DNA of 64,000 nt from Erythrobacter sp. (GTDB lineage Bacteria > Pseudomonadota > Alphaproteobacteria > Sphingomonadales > Sphingomonadaceae): positions 1 to 64,000 of the forward strand of contig DAICXZ010000005.1 in the NCBI GenBank assembly GCA_027311945.1. Reading direction: 5' to 3'. The notes under the pieces were generated by a model. It was given only the letters and a program-made list of their open reading frames with translations, had not been told where the DNA came from and did no database searches. Of the stretch, positions 1 through 9,530 are shown in pieces. A program made the position numbers and the translations under genes. Within the stretch, counting starts at the first letter, position 1; each line of letters opens with the position of its first letter.

Positions 1-140
1 GCGCCCTGCGCCAGCAAAACCTCCGCTTCACGCAGCTTGCCGATAATCTCTTCCGGGCGATGCTTCTTGCTCGGCATTCGTAATCTCCTTCGTCGTCCAA
101 AATATCATCAATTTTGGACCACTCAGAAGGGGTCAGATCA
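1..140 (-). mobile_element. End of an IS3-family insertion sequence with the 5' end of orfA (runs off the window)
   Basis: Minus strand from 77 reads MPSKKHRPEEIIGKLREAEVLLAQG, typical IS3-family OrfA N-terminus; candidate terminus TGATCTGACCCCTTCTGAG ends near 140. Confidence 0.75.
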
Positions 141-1650
141 ATTGCTCGGCTTTTATGGAGTGCCTCACATTCTTGTCGAGCAGCATCGGGGAACGGCCAT
201 CCACCCCCGTGCCGCTTCCTTTCACCAGCGGACACTCGAAACATTCCGCAGTGTCGGATTGCAGGACGCGGTCGAAAAGGCGGCTGCCAAGGAATTCGTC
301 CAGGACGGGGCGATCAACTCGGTCGACACGCTCGGGGGGCTGGAACTGACGTCATTCTATCAGTCGTTCAATGAAGGCGTGGAGGAACTTAGTCCCACTC
401 GCCGTCTGTTCATCACCCAGATCGGACTAGAATCCGTGCTGCGCGAGCGCGCCGTAGAGCTCGGCGGCGATCTGCGCTTCTCCACCGAGCTGACGCATTT
501 TTCGCAGGACGAGACGGGGGTGTTCGCAAGATTGCGTTCACGCGACGGTGGTGAGGAAAAGCGCGTCCGCGCTCAATTCATGATTGCGGCGGACGGCGCG
601 CACAGCCCGGTTCGGAAAGAACTCGGGATCCCGATGAATGGTCGGGGCGAAATCACGCAATGCGCCACGATCTACTTCAAGGCGGATGTGCGCTCGCTGA
701 TAAACGGACGAAATCTCAGCGTCGTCTACGTTAATCAGGCTCAGCTGCTGGCCTTCTTCCGGTTCTCGATAACGGGCGATGCCGGCTTTCTGGCTGTCTT
801 TGCATCGCTCGACGAACAGGGCCGACGCATCCCGCTACTCGATGAGAATATTTCGGCGGACAATTGCGCGACGCTTGTGCGAGCGGCTCTCGGCGTGTCA
901 CCGGAATTTCCTGTCGAGATCGAGGATGTTCAGCCATGGACGGCAACCGCCGCGACCGCCGCTTCCTTCCGGAGAGGTAATATCTGTCTCGCAGGCGATG
1001 CGGCGCATGTGATGCCGCCCACCGGCGGCTTTGGCGGCAATACCGGTGTTGCCGACGTTCACAACCTGGCCTGGAAACTGGCCATGGTGATTGATGGCAA
1101 GGCAAGTCCGGGACTGTTGGACAGTTATGACGCGGAGCGCCAGCCCATCGCGGATATGACGGTAGAGCAGGCCTATCGCCGATATGTCGAGCGGGTCGAC
1201 CCGTCGCTTCCGACAGACGATCTTGCGCCGAATATTGCCGATACGGCCATCGAGCTGGGCTCGATCTATCGGTCGCCTGCCGTAGCCGGTACCGTCGAAG
1301 GCGGCGAACTAACCGAACCGCCCGAACATGCGAGTGTGCGTCCCGGTACCAGGCTTCCGCACCATTGGTTGCAAGTGGAAGGCGGGGAGGTTTCAACGCT
1401 CGACCTTGTCGGCCCTGGCTTCACCATGATTGCTGGGCCCGATGGAGGCGCCTGGATCGAGGCCGCCAGTCGGGTCGACGATCTCGACGCATATCGCATC
1501 GCAGAACGGGACATCGCCAAAGCCATCAGCCTCGCGGATCATGGCGCATTAATCATACGCCCAGATGGCGTGGTCGGTTGGCGATGCGATGAAGCCGACG
1601 ACGAGACATCGGCCTTGGCTGCAGGCCTGTCGCTATTGCAAGCGATGTGA
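141..1650 (+). pseudogene. FAD-dependent monooxygenase (PheA/TfdB/MhpA-like), 5'-truncated by the IS end
   Basis: Homology starts at LLGFYGVPHILVEQHRGTAIHPRA; the GxGxxG N-terminus is absent and replaced by IS sequence; NICLAGDAAHVMPPTGGFGGNTGVADVHNLAWKL motif present. Confidence 0.75.
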
Positions 1651-1687
1651 ACTGGCTTGGCCGCCGGGCTTCGCGGCTAATGGCGCT

Positions 1688-2917
1688 CTAACTTGCAGCC
1701 TGGCCCTTCTGCTGATCGGGCATCGGGCAGACAAGTCCGATCAGTGGCACGAACAGCATCGCACCGCCGGAGATCATCAGGGCCACGGCAACGCCTTCGG
1801 ACTCGGCTACATGCCCCCAAAACCAGCTCCCGAGCGCGATGCCGCCGAAGGTCAGGCTGCTGACCATCGCCACAACCCGGCCGACCGCCTCGAGAGGCGC
1901 CCAAAGCTGGCCAGCGACCGAAAAACCCGAAAGCGCCTGAACCCAGCCCGCACCTGCGACCACGAGCAGGAATGTCATCGCGAAAAGACCCGGCTGAAAC
2001 GCCACGCCAATGCAGCTCAGCCCGTATACAATGGCCGCTATGCGCACGAGCGTTTCCGCCTTGAACCGGTTGCGGAACCAGGTGCTTGTCGCTGCGCCGA
2101 TCACGGCCCCCAGCCCCAGCGCCCCCAGCAAAATACCGAACGTCGCGGAACCCTCGCCGAGAAGATCGCTCGCGACCAGAGGCATAAGCGCCCAAGCCGC
2201 CGCGCCGGCGCAGGTGAACGTCACGGCTCGCAACAATATGGTGCGGATTTCCGGAACCGCCCAGGCAATGCGCAGACCGTCGCCGATCGTGGCCCAGAAC
2301 CCGGTGGGGGGGCTGGCGCTGGTGCCTTGCGGCTCTCCTCGCCAGCGCCACAACACTACTATAACCAAAAGGTAGCTCATGGCGTTGACGGTAAAGGCCG
2401 CTGAAGCCCCACCCAACGCGACAATGCCGCCGCCCAGCGCCGGACCGACACTGCGTCCGACATTGAACGCAAGGATGCTGAGCGCGACCGCAGCGGCAAG
2501 CTCCGCCTTCGAAACCGTGCTTCTCAGGGAAGCCGACAGTGCCGGGTTGAAACAAGCGACGCCGGCCGCGAGTACCGCCGTCAGCCCGATGATCGCGACG
2601 GGCGGTGCGGTGCCGGCCAATGCGAGGATCGCCAGCAATACCGACGCCGCAAACATGCCCGACTGGGCGGTGAGCATGATCATGCGGCGATCAAGCAAGT
2701 CTGCCCAGGCGCCTGCGGGCAGCGCCAGCAGCATAATCGGAAGGTTGATGGCGGTCTGCACGAGGGCGACAATGTCGGCGGGCTGCCCGCTTTCTGTAAG
2801 GTGCCAGGCTGCGCCGACGGACTGGATTGCATTCCCGAAATTCGACAACAGGCTTCCAGCCAGAATGAGTGCGAAAGCACGATGCCTCAAAGGCGCAAAG
2901 GTTGCTGACGAATCCAT
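1688..2917 (-). CDS. MFS transporter (EntS/MFS_3-like)
   Basis: ORF from MDSSATFAPLRHRAFALILAGSLLSNFGNAIQSVGAAWHLT; multiple TM segments. Confidence 0.8.
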   Translation of the reverse strand: MDSSATFAPLRHRAFALILAGSLLSNFGNAIQSVGAAWHLTESGQPADIVALVQTAINLPIMLLALPAGAWADLLDRRMIMLTAQSGMFAASVLLAILALAGTAPPVAIIGLTAVLAAGVACFNPALSASLRSTVSKAELAAAVALSILAFNVGRSVGPALGGGIVALGGASAAFTVNAMSYLLVIVVLWRWRGEPQGTSASPPTGFWATIGDGLRIAWAVPEIRTILLRAVTFTCAGAAAWALMPLVASDLLGEGSATFGILLGALGLGAVIGAATSTWFRNRFKAETLVRIAAIVYGLSCIGVAFQPGLFAMTFLLVVAGAGWVQALSGFSVAGQLWAPLEAVGRVVAMVSSLTFGGIALGSWFWGHVAESEGVAVALMISGGAMLFVPLIGLVCPMPDQQKGQAAS

Positions 2918-3000
2918 GTGGGGTGAATACCGTCGTTTCGCGAGAAAGTCCTCAAAACAAGCGAACTGCCACGATAGTTCACAGAACCGGGATAATGCTA

Positions 3001-3850
3001 GGTCGTGTTGACAAAAGGGATTCCCAATCGCCGCCGGTTCTGATTCAAGACTGCTTTTTGAGGAGCAGTCATGGGTCGCGGGGATTTGTCGGACGCGGAG
3101 TGGGAACTGATCGGGCCCCTGCTGCCGCCCGAGCGTGGTCGCTGGGCGCGGCCAGCGGGCGATAATCGCCGGTTCCTCAATGGCACGCTCCACGTGCTGC
3201 GGGTCGGCTGCCCTTGGCGCGACATGCATGAGCGCTACGGCAAGTGGAACTCGGTCTATGTCCGGTTCCGGCGCTGGGCTGAACAGGGCGTCTGGGATGC
3301 CCTCCTGCAAACACTGGTCGACCTGGGCCTGACCGATGACTGGCAGCACATGATCGATAGCACCAGCATTCGCGGCCACGTCTCGGCAGCGGGTGGAAAA
3401 GGGGGGCTCGTGCGAACGCTCTTGGTCGATCACGCGGCGGCTTTACGAGCAAGATCCACGCCCGATCGGACAATCAGGGACGCCCTCTCGGCTTCGTCCT
3501 GACCGGCGGCGAGGCGTCAGATTACACCGCAGCCGAGCCGCTGATGGCGATCCCGGTCGCCACGCCAAAAGGGTTGCTGGCCGATAAGGGATACGATGGC
3601 GACAGCTTCCGCGAGAGCCTGCTGATCCGAGGCATCCTGCCAATCATCCCGCCCCGTTCGAACCGCAAGATGCCCGAGCATCCCGACTATCGGCGCTACC
3701 GGGATCGCAACCGCATCGAACGCATGTTCGGAAAGCTCAAACAGCAGCGGCGTATTGCCACCCGCTACGACAAGACCATCCTGTCCTTCGAGAGCTTCCT
3801 CAACCTCGCAGCCGCTCGCCTCTGGTTGAAGTCTTTTGTCAACGCGGCCT
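3001..3850 (+). mobile_element. IS5-family (ISL2/IS427-like) insertion sequence
   Basis: Near-perfect terminal inverted repeats CTAGGTCGTGTTGACAAAAG / CTTTTGTCAACGCGGCCTAG, CTAG at both junctions, transposase ORFs inside. Confidence 0.9.
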
Positions 3851-3852
3851 AG
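3071..3852 (+). CDS. IS5-family transposase, two ORFs joined by -1 frameshift
   Basis: orfA MGRGDLSDAEWELIGPLLPPERGRWARPAGDNRRFLNG; orfB frame ANALGRSRGGFTSKIHARSDNQGRPLGF...RIERMFGKLKQQRRIATRYDKT; shift at AAAAGGGGGG. Confidence 0.9.
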
Positions 3853-5136
3853 GTCTTTCCGAGAAACCGTGTCGGGATTGATCGACATCCTGAAATAGGT
3901 CTGGAAATGGCGGGCCGAGGCGATGCGGCGATCTTTGTCCAACCGTGATCCACCGTGGATCGTATTGCCCCAGATCGCGTCCAATTTTGGAAACAGTCGC
4001 ACCAGCGCGTCGCGGTAATGCTGCTTGTCCGAGACCTTAGAAAGGAGCACAGCATCCAAGCGTTCGGCGCCCTTGTCGCGGTCGTATTGCTCGCGGATCG
4101 ACTCCAAGACAAGCGCCTGGTTATCGCGGATAGCCCGGTAGATCGATGGCTGAAAAAGCCGGAACGCCTCGACCGCGATGAAGTCGCCCAAGTCTACCTC
4201 GCCCTCAACGGCCGGCCATGTGATCGTCAGTGCATTGATGTAGCGCGCGGCGTCGCGAGGGGTCCTGATTTCGGACGCCACGGCGGCGTGGAACATGTTC
4301 ATCACATGCAGCAGGTGTCGCTCGCATATTCCGCCAACCAACGCGTCGATGTTCGCGATAAGGATCCGGTGCACGTCCTGCTCTACTGGCGCTGGAAGCT
4401 CGAAGGCGGCCTGGACAATCTTTTCGAGATAGTGCGGGCCCTCCGACGGGAAGCGTTCGGCGACCACGCGCTCGGCAAGCTCGCGGTCGAAGGACAGGAC
4501 GTAGATGACGTTCGGTAGCCGACCAACCGACTTGACCATCCTGAACATCGCGAGCGCCTCGTCCGGCGCGAGGCGGTCAATGTCGTCGATCAGCACCACA
4601 AAACGCTTCGACTGCCCGGCGAGCGCCTCGGACAGCTCCCGGTGCAGCTTCTCGACGCTCTCGCCGTCCTCGATCATCCCGCCGAACCAGCTCATCACGC
4701 CCGAAGCGATCGCGCCGGCGCCAGACGCACCTGCCGCGTCTGCGATGGGAGCCACCGCCCCGCCGCCATTTAGGAGACGCGCGCCAAGCTTCGGTAGCAA
4801 GTTTGTGGCCTTGTCGCCTAGGCTCGGCTTGGTGGCGGAGTAGAGCTCGCGGAAGAACGCGAGCACGAGCGCCTCCTCGCCGCGGAACCACCACGGATTG
4901 AACTCGACGACGTCGATCTCGCCGGCGGAAGTGGCGTCCGACATGTGGTGTTTGAGTAGGTTGATGGCGCTGCTCTTGCCCGATCCCCAGGGGCCATTAA
5001 GCGCTATCACCACGCCATTGGGCGAACGCATGGTCTTAACGGAGCGGGCGAGCGACTTTACGAAGCCGTCGATGCCGAACATGTCCTGCTCGGGCTTACT
5101 GATCGGCAGATCGCCGTAGTCTACTTCGATGGTCAT
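3853..5136 (-). pseudogene. KAP-family P-loop NTPase, 3' end replaced by IS5 element
   Basis: Walker A GPWGSGKSS, Walker B FVVLIDDIDRL, FNPWWFRGEE; alignment ends at YFRMSINPDTVSRKD at the IS junction. Confidence 0.8.
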
Positions 5137-5389
5137 GCGAGCAACTTAGGGAGGAACGGCAAAATTGAAAACTTAACTGTTACCGTAGGAAACAGGCTTT
5201 TGCGGCACAACTAGGACGGCTGGAATGCCCCGGACTCAGCCACTGCACTCTCTCTCAAGCGAACGGCAGCTTTTAGGGCCAACCGAGTAGGTTAGGAATG
5301 ACCGAGATTGGAGCGCAAAGCAGTCCCGCACATATCACCGCCTTGGATGGCGGCGGGCGATCAGAGCAGGGCCGATGCCAAGCCGTCCC

Positions 5390-5887
5390 TCAGGCCTGTG
5401 TCGGATTCAGTCGTTTCGCGAAAGTCTTCGACATGGGATGGAAGCCGTAACGCTCGAAGAAACGGTGGGCCCCCTCATTCTCCAGACCGCTCTCAAGGAA
5501 CGCCCATTCCATGCCTCGTGCGATGCCTTCCTGCTCGGCGAATGCGACAAGCGCTGCGCCCACGCCATGCGATCGCATGGCGGGGTCCACAGCTAGGTCT
5601 TCGATCACCATGAAGGAGACTCGGGGCGTGGTCTCCCAAAGCAGGATCGCGGCTCCGACGACCCCCTCCGGGCCGACCGCGACCGCCACCGAGTGTTCGT
5701 TGCCGAGCGCCGCGAAGTCCTCCGCCATACGGGCCTCAAGGTCGGGCGCCCAATCGACCCCATCCAAGCTCAGGCCGGTCTGGATCTCGCCATGGCTTAC
5801 ATAGGACGAGTCGAGCGCGATGATGCGCGCAAAGAACGTAGCGAGCGACGGAAGTTCGTCAGCGGTGGCCCAGCGGCAGTCAATCAT
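5390..5887 (-). CDS. GNAT-family N-acetyltransferase
   Basis: 165 aa with VIEDLAVDPAMRSHGVGAALVAFAEQEG acetyl-CoA binding motif. Confidence 0.85.
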   Translation of the reverse strand: MIDCRWATADELPSLATFFARIIALDSSYVSHGEIQTGLSLDGVDWAPDLEARMAEDFAALGNEHSVAVAVGPEGVVGAAILLWETTPRVSFMVIEDLAVDPAMRSHGVGAALVAFAEQEGIARGMEWAFLESGLENEGAHRFFERYGFHPMSKTFAKRLNPTQA

Positions 5888-5890
5888 CGC

Positions 5891-6670
5891 TCAGCTATAG
5901 GCGAGGGGATGCTTCGCAGGAAGCCCGGTCGCCGCGACCTTTGCGATCCAGCCGCCGATCGTTGGGCAGTCAAACAGATTCGCGATCTCCACATAGAATT
6001 CGGAGCGCCGCGCCTCCAGCTCCGCGGGCGGTACATCCGGCAGACCGTACGTCGTGAAAGGCTCATTTGCATCGGGCGACGCATGGGGGATGTCCCACGC
6101 CAGCAGAAGACGGCCGCACAACGGATCGAAGATGGCGCGCAGATCTGCGGTGTAATTGTCCCGAAGGTCGTGCCACAACGCCCGGAACCCCCATTCGGTA
6201 CAGGTGTCGAAATACCAGGCCACCCAGCTCCCGAACACGTCATCGTCGATCAAACGGTATTTGCGCAAGCGCGCCGCGATCTCAAACAGGTTGCAGTTCA
6301 TCTCATAATATTTGCGGGCAATCATCGCGATCTGCCGCGCGTTCATCTCTTCGCTATATTCGTCCCTGACGACGAGATCGCCTAGTTTCGCGACTGGGAC
6401 GAGGCGGCGTTTCATCATGGGAACGAGCTCGGGATGACGGGCCTCGAACTCGAACACACGGTTCGATTCGATCTCAAGCCGCTGGTAGATCTCGATCTTA
6501 CGGGCCTCGAGTCCCAGGGCAGCGTCCTCGTGCCGCTGCGCGGCAGCTTCGGCCTGGCCCCTCCGGTAGCGGTTGCTTTCAATGATTACCGTGACGAGCG
6601 CGGCGAGGAAGGCCGCAGTCTGGATGATATCGCCGACCCCGATGTCGTGCTTGAGCACAAAGCCCCACAT
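5891..6670 (-). CDS. Hypothetical protein with N-terminal TM segment
   Basis: ORF from MWGFVLKHDIGVGDIIQTAAFLAALVTVIIESNRYRRG; 3 nt from the downstream GNAT gene. Confidence 0.65.
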   Translation of the reverse strand: MWGFVLKHDIGVGDIIQTAAFLAALVTVIIESNRYRRGQAEAAAQRHEDAALGLEARKIEIYQRLEIESNRVFEFEARHPELVPMMKRRLVPVAKLGDLVVRDEYSEEMNARQIAMIARKYYEMNCNLFEIAARLRKYRLIDDDVFGSWVAWYFDTCTEWGFRALWHDLRDNYTADLRAIFDPLCGRLLLAWDIPHASPDANEPFTTYGLPDVPPAELEARRSEFYVEIANLFDCPTIGGWIAKVAATGLPAKHPLAYS

Positions 6671-6986
6671 AGCGCCCCTCGGTTCACTATTTCGCCTCAG
6701 CGCACTAGATCGCCCATTGGCGGCGTGCGCAAGGCTTTTCGCTTCGCGCAAGTCTCTGAGGCAAGCCAGTCCCGGCGCGCCGTGTGCACCTCAATCGTCA
6801 TCGAAGGGGCACACTGCTCACAATTAGGGTCCGCTGTCGGGGCGTAGCTGCCATGATCTGAAGAACTGAACGAACAGCAGCTTACGGGCATTTGGGCGAG
6901 CAGGTTGAAGTGCCATATTTGAGGGCGCAAAGCCGTCGCGGCGCACCACACGCTTCGCGAACCCAGATCGGAAATCAGTGAAAAGG

Positions 6987-7033
6987 AATGGTAGCGGAGG
7001 AGGGACTCGAACCCCCGACACGCAGATTATGAT
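6987..7033 (-). repeat. Duplicated 3' half of tRNA-Met (candidate att site)
   Basis: 47 bp matching the tRNA-Met 3' half at 11153..11199 with one mismatch. Confidence 0.85.
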
Positions 7034-7077
7034 GCCAACGAAAGGACGGTTGTAGACCCGTCAAAGTTGCGCAAATT

Positions 7078-7106
7078 GCGGCTTCCACGAGCAGTGTGGA
7101 AGCCGC
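7078..7106. terminator. Perfect 11-bp hairpin downstream of the TonB receptor gene
   Basis: gcggcttccac-gagcagt-gtggaagccgc. Confidence 0.6.
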
Positions 7107-7113
7107 GTTCACA

Positions 7114-9291
7114 TCAAAATTCGAGTGTCGCCGATGCTTTAATGGTGCGCGGCAACCCCAGCTGCAAGTCAGGGCGGAAACTGTCGAACGCCGAAGCCCA
7201 GTAGGATTCGTCGGTCACATTGTCGACGTTGAAGCGCAGCGTAAGCGCGCTTTCACCGACCACTGCAACATAACGCGCCCCGACATCGAGCCGGGCCCAA
7301 TCATCGAGGAACAGTGTGTTGGTGATGTTGGCGGCCTGTTCGCCCGTATAAACCACGCGCCCCGTGAGTGTGAGCGCAGGCACAAAAGGTACGTCCCATT
7401 CGAGATTGGCGTTAAGCATGTATTCGGGCACACCCACCGCTTGATTGCCCTCGTTGACACCATTTTCGGTGTTGCGCAGCTTGGCATCGACCACCGATCC
7501 ACCCGCGATCAAGCGCAGACCTTCGGCCAGCTCCCCAGCAACGGTGAATTCGATCCCGCGATTTCGCTGGATGCCATAGGGTCCGAATTCGAGCATGGCA
7601 GCATCGCTCGGATCAACTCTCAGGATGGCAGTCTCGCGGTCGATCTTAAACAGGGCCAAGGAAAGGTCCACCGAACCAAGTGCGAGCTTTCCGCCCACTT
7701 CGTACTGCTCGGACACGAAAGGTGACAGCACATCACCAGCATTGCTCACCGGAACCGTATTGCCATTTCCGTCGGTGCCGCTCACCGGTGCGGTCGATCC
7801 GGGCACGAGCGCCTCTATCCGGTTGGCGTAAAGCGACAATCCGTCGACAGGCTTTACAACCAGGCCGACGACTGGCGTCCACGCGTCTTCCGAATACTCG
7901 CCAGTCAACTCAGTCGTGAATGCTGAATAGGACTTGGTAGTTATCTCTTGAAGTCGCAAACCAGCAGTCAACAGCACACGGTCATCCCAGAAGCCTAGCG
8001 TGTCGGAGACGAAAGCGCTCATGAGTTCGGTGCGCGAGATTGGGAAAGGATTGTCGAGATCGCCGCCGACAAACGAAACAGTAGTGGAACGCGGCAACTC
8101 TACAGGCTTGTAGAGGTTATTGACGCCCGTGGAGGCAGTGTAGAACTCATAAGCGTTGCGATTCACCTGCCAGTTCATCGATCCGCCGATATTGATTTCG
8201 TTCGAAAAGCCACCCGTTTCGAAGCGTGCACGCAAGCCCGCTGTCGCCGCTTCGTTGTTGTCGGTACGAGGGATGAACGAACTGCTCACCGTCATGTCGC
8301 CAGTCGTGGCATCGGTCAGCGTCGGGGTGCTGTAGACGCCCTCTTCCGATCCGTCGCGTGCGCCGAACGCGGCATAGACCATCACGTCTTCTGCAACATC
8401 GTATTCGGCACGGAACTGGCCGGAGATATCGCGAAGCTTGGTGTATTGCCAGGGCTGGCCGAAATTGGTGTCGGCATCGGGCACAGCGGGAATCGGAAGG
8501 CTGTTAATGCGCAACTTGGGTCGGAAGTGCGAAACCTCCACTTCCTGATAGGCAAGGTCAAGCGCGAGGCGAAGCGGGCCGGCGTTGTAGTCGATAGCGC
8601 CGCCCAGCACATGGGCACTTCGAAATTCGCCGTCGACCGACACGTCGCCACCTCGGACAGCCCCGTTGACGCGTACACCCCATTCGCCGTGGGTGCCGAA
8701 ACGCCGTCCGACATCGAAGCTTGCGCCGATATGCTGCGAAGAGGTGTAGCCTATGGTGGCCCGCGTAATGTCACGGTCAGTAGCACGCTTCGGCTTCAAG
8801 TTAACGCTGCCGCCAATGCCTGTGCCCCCCGGGGCCGCGCCATTGAGGAAGGCGCTCGACCCGTTGAGCACCTCCACGGAATCGTACAGCTCGGGCGCCA
8901 CAAGCTGGCGCGGCATGATGCCGTAAAGTCCATCGTAGCCGATATCGTCTCCAGCCAGCGCAAAACCGCGGATCACGAACAGCTCGCCAGCGATGCCGAA
9001 TCCGGTAGTGGTGCGGATCGTCGGATCGTTCTCCAGCACCTGGCCCAGCGTTTGCGGCTGCTGATTGAGAATGAGCGCCGAATTGTAGCTTCGCAGGTTG
9101 AACGGAAGATCTTCGGCTGGCTTATCGCCTAGCACGCCGGCGCTGCCCGATTGCTCTACCCCTGATTGGTTCTCGCGTTGTGCGATGACGAGGATGGTCT
9201 CATCCTCCTGCGCGACAGCTGGAAAGGCGAGAACCGGGACGGTCGTCGCGCCTGTGATAAGCAGCAAGGGGCGAATGGCAGAAACAGTCAT
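7114..9291 (-). CDS. TonB-dependent siderophore receptor
   Basis: Signal peptide MTVSAIRPLLLITGATTVPVLAFPAVAQ, plug and beta-barrel signatures, C-terminal ...RTIKASATLEF. Confidence 0.9.
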   Translation of the reverse strand: MTVSAIRPLLLITGATTVPVLAFPAVAQEDETILVIAQRENQSGVEQSGSAGVLGDKPAEDLPFNLRSYNSALILNQQPQTLGQVLENDPTIRTTTGFGIAGELFVIRGFALAGDDIGYDGLYGIMPRQLVAPELYDSVEVLNGSSAFLNGAAPGGTGIGGSVNLKPKRATDRDITRATIGYTSSQHIGASFDVGRRFGTHGEWGVRVNGAVRGGDVSVDGEFRSAHVLGGAIDYNAGPLRLALDLAYQEVEVSHFRPKLRINSLPIPAVPDADTNFGQPWQYTKLRDISGQFRAEYDVAEDVMVYAAFGARDGSEEGVYSTPTLTDATTGDMTVSSSFIPRTDNNEAATAGLRARFETGGFSNEINIGGSMNWQVNRNAYEFYTASTGVNNLYKPVELPRSTTVSFVGGDLDNPFPISRTELMSAFVSDTLGFWDDRVLLTAGLRLQEITTKSYSAFTTELTGEYSEDAWTPVVGLVVKPVDGLSLYANRIEALVPGSTAPVSGTDGNGNTVPVSNAGDVLSPFVSEQYEVGGKLALGSVDLSLALFKIDRETAILRVDPSDAAMLEFGPYGIQRNRGIEFTVAGELAEGLRLIAGGSVVDAKLRNTENGVNEGNQAVGVPEYMLNANLEWDVPFVPALTLTGRVVYTGEQAANITNTLFLDDWARLDVGARYVAVVGESALTLRFNVDNVTDESYWASAFDSFRPDLQLGLPRTIKASATLEF

Positions 9292-9326
9292 CTGAATTGG
9301 TCCTCTATGGGGTAGTTTTTGAATTG

Positions 9327-9530
9327 TCAGGATCGACGCGCGTGCATCGCCCAGATCAGCACGACCAAGGGGATGGCGAGCCCAACCCACGAAGCCGCGT
9401 CACGCCAGCCATCGCCAGTCAGCGCGATCACCAGCGCCGCGACCGCGCCGACAAATATTGCCAGCGGCAGCGCGAAGATGGTCATCAGGCTATTCGATCG
9501 GCGCCGCGCGGAGGTACGGGGGCCGGTCAT
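9327..9530 (-). CDS. Small membrane protein in iron-uptake operon
   Basis: MTGPRTSARRRSNSLMTIFALPLAIFVGAVAALVIALTGDGWRDAASWVGLAIPLVVLIWAMHARRS; 4-bp overlap with the upstream PepSY gene. Confidence 0.7.
   Translation of the reverse strand: MTGPRTSARRRSNSLMTIFALPLAIFVGAVAALVIALTGDGWRDAASWVGLAIPLVVLIWAMHARRS

Noticed and set aside
1565-2404. 279-aa plus ORF and 1677..2555 minus ORF over the MFS gene
   Set aside because: Frame shadows of the MFS transporter CDS on the minus strand.
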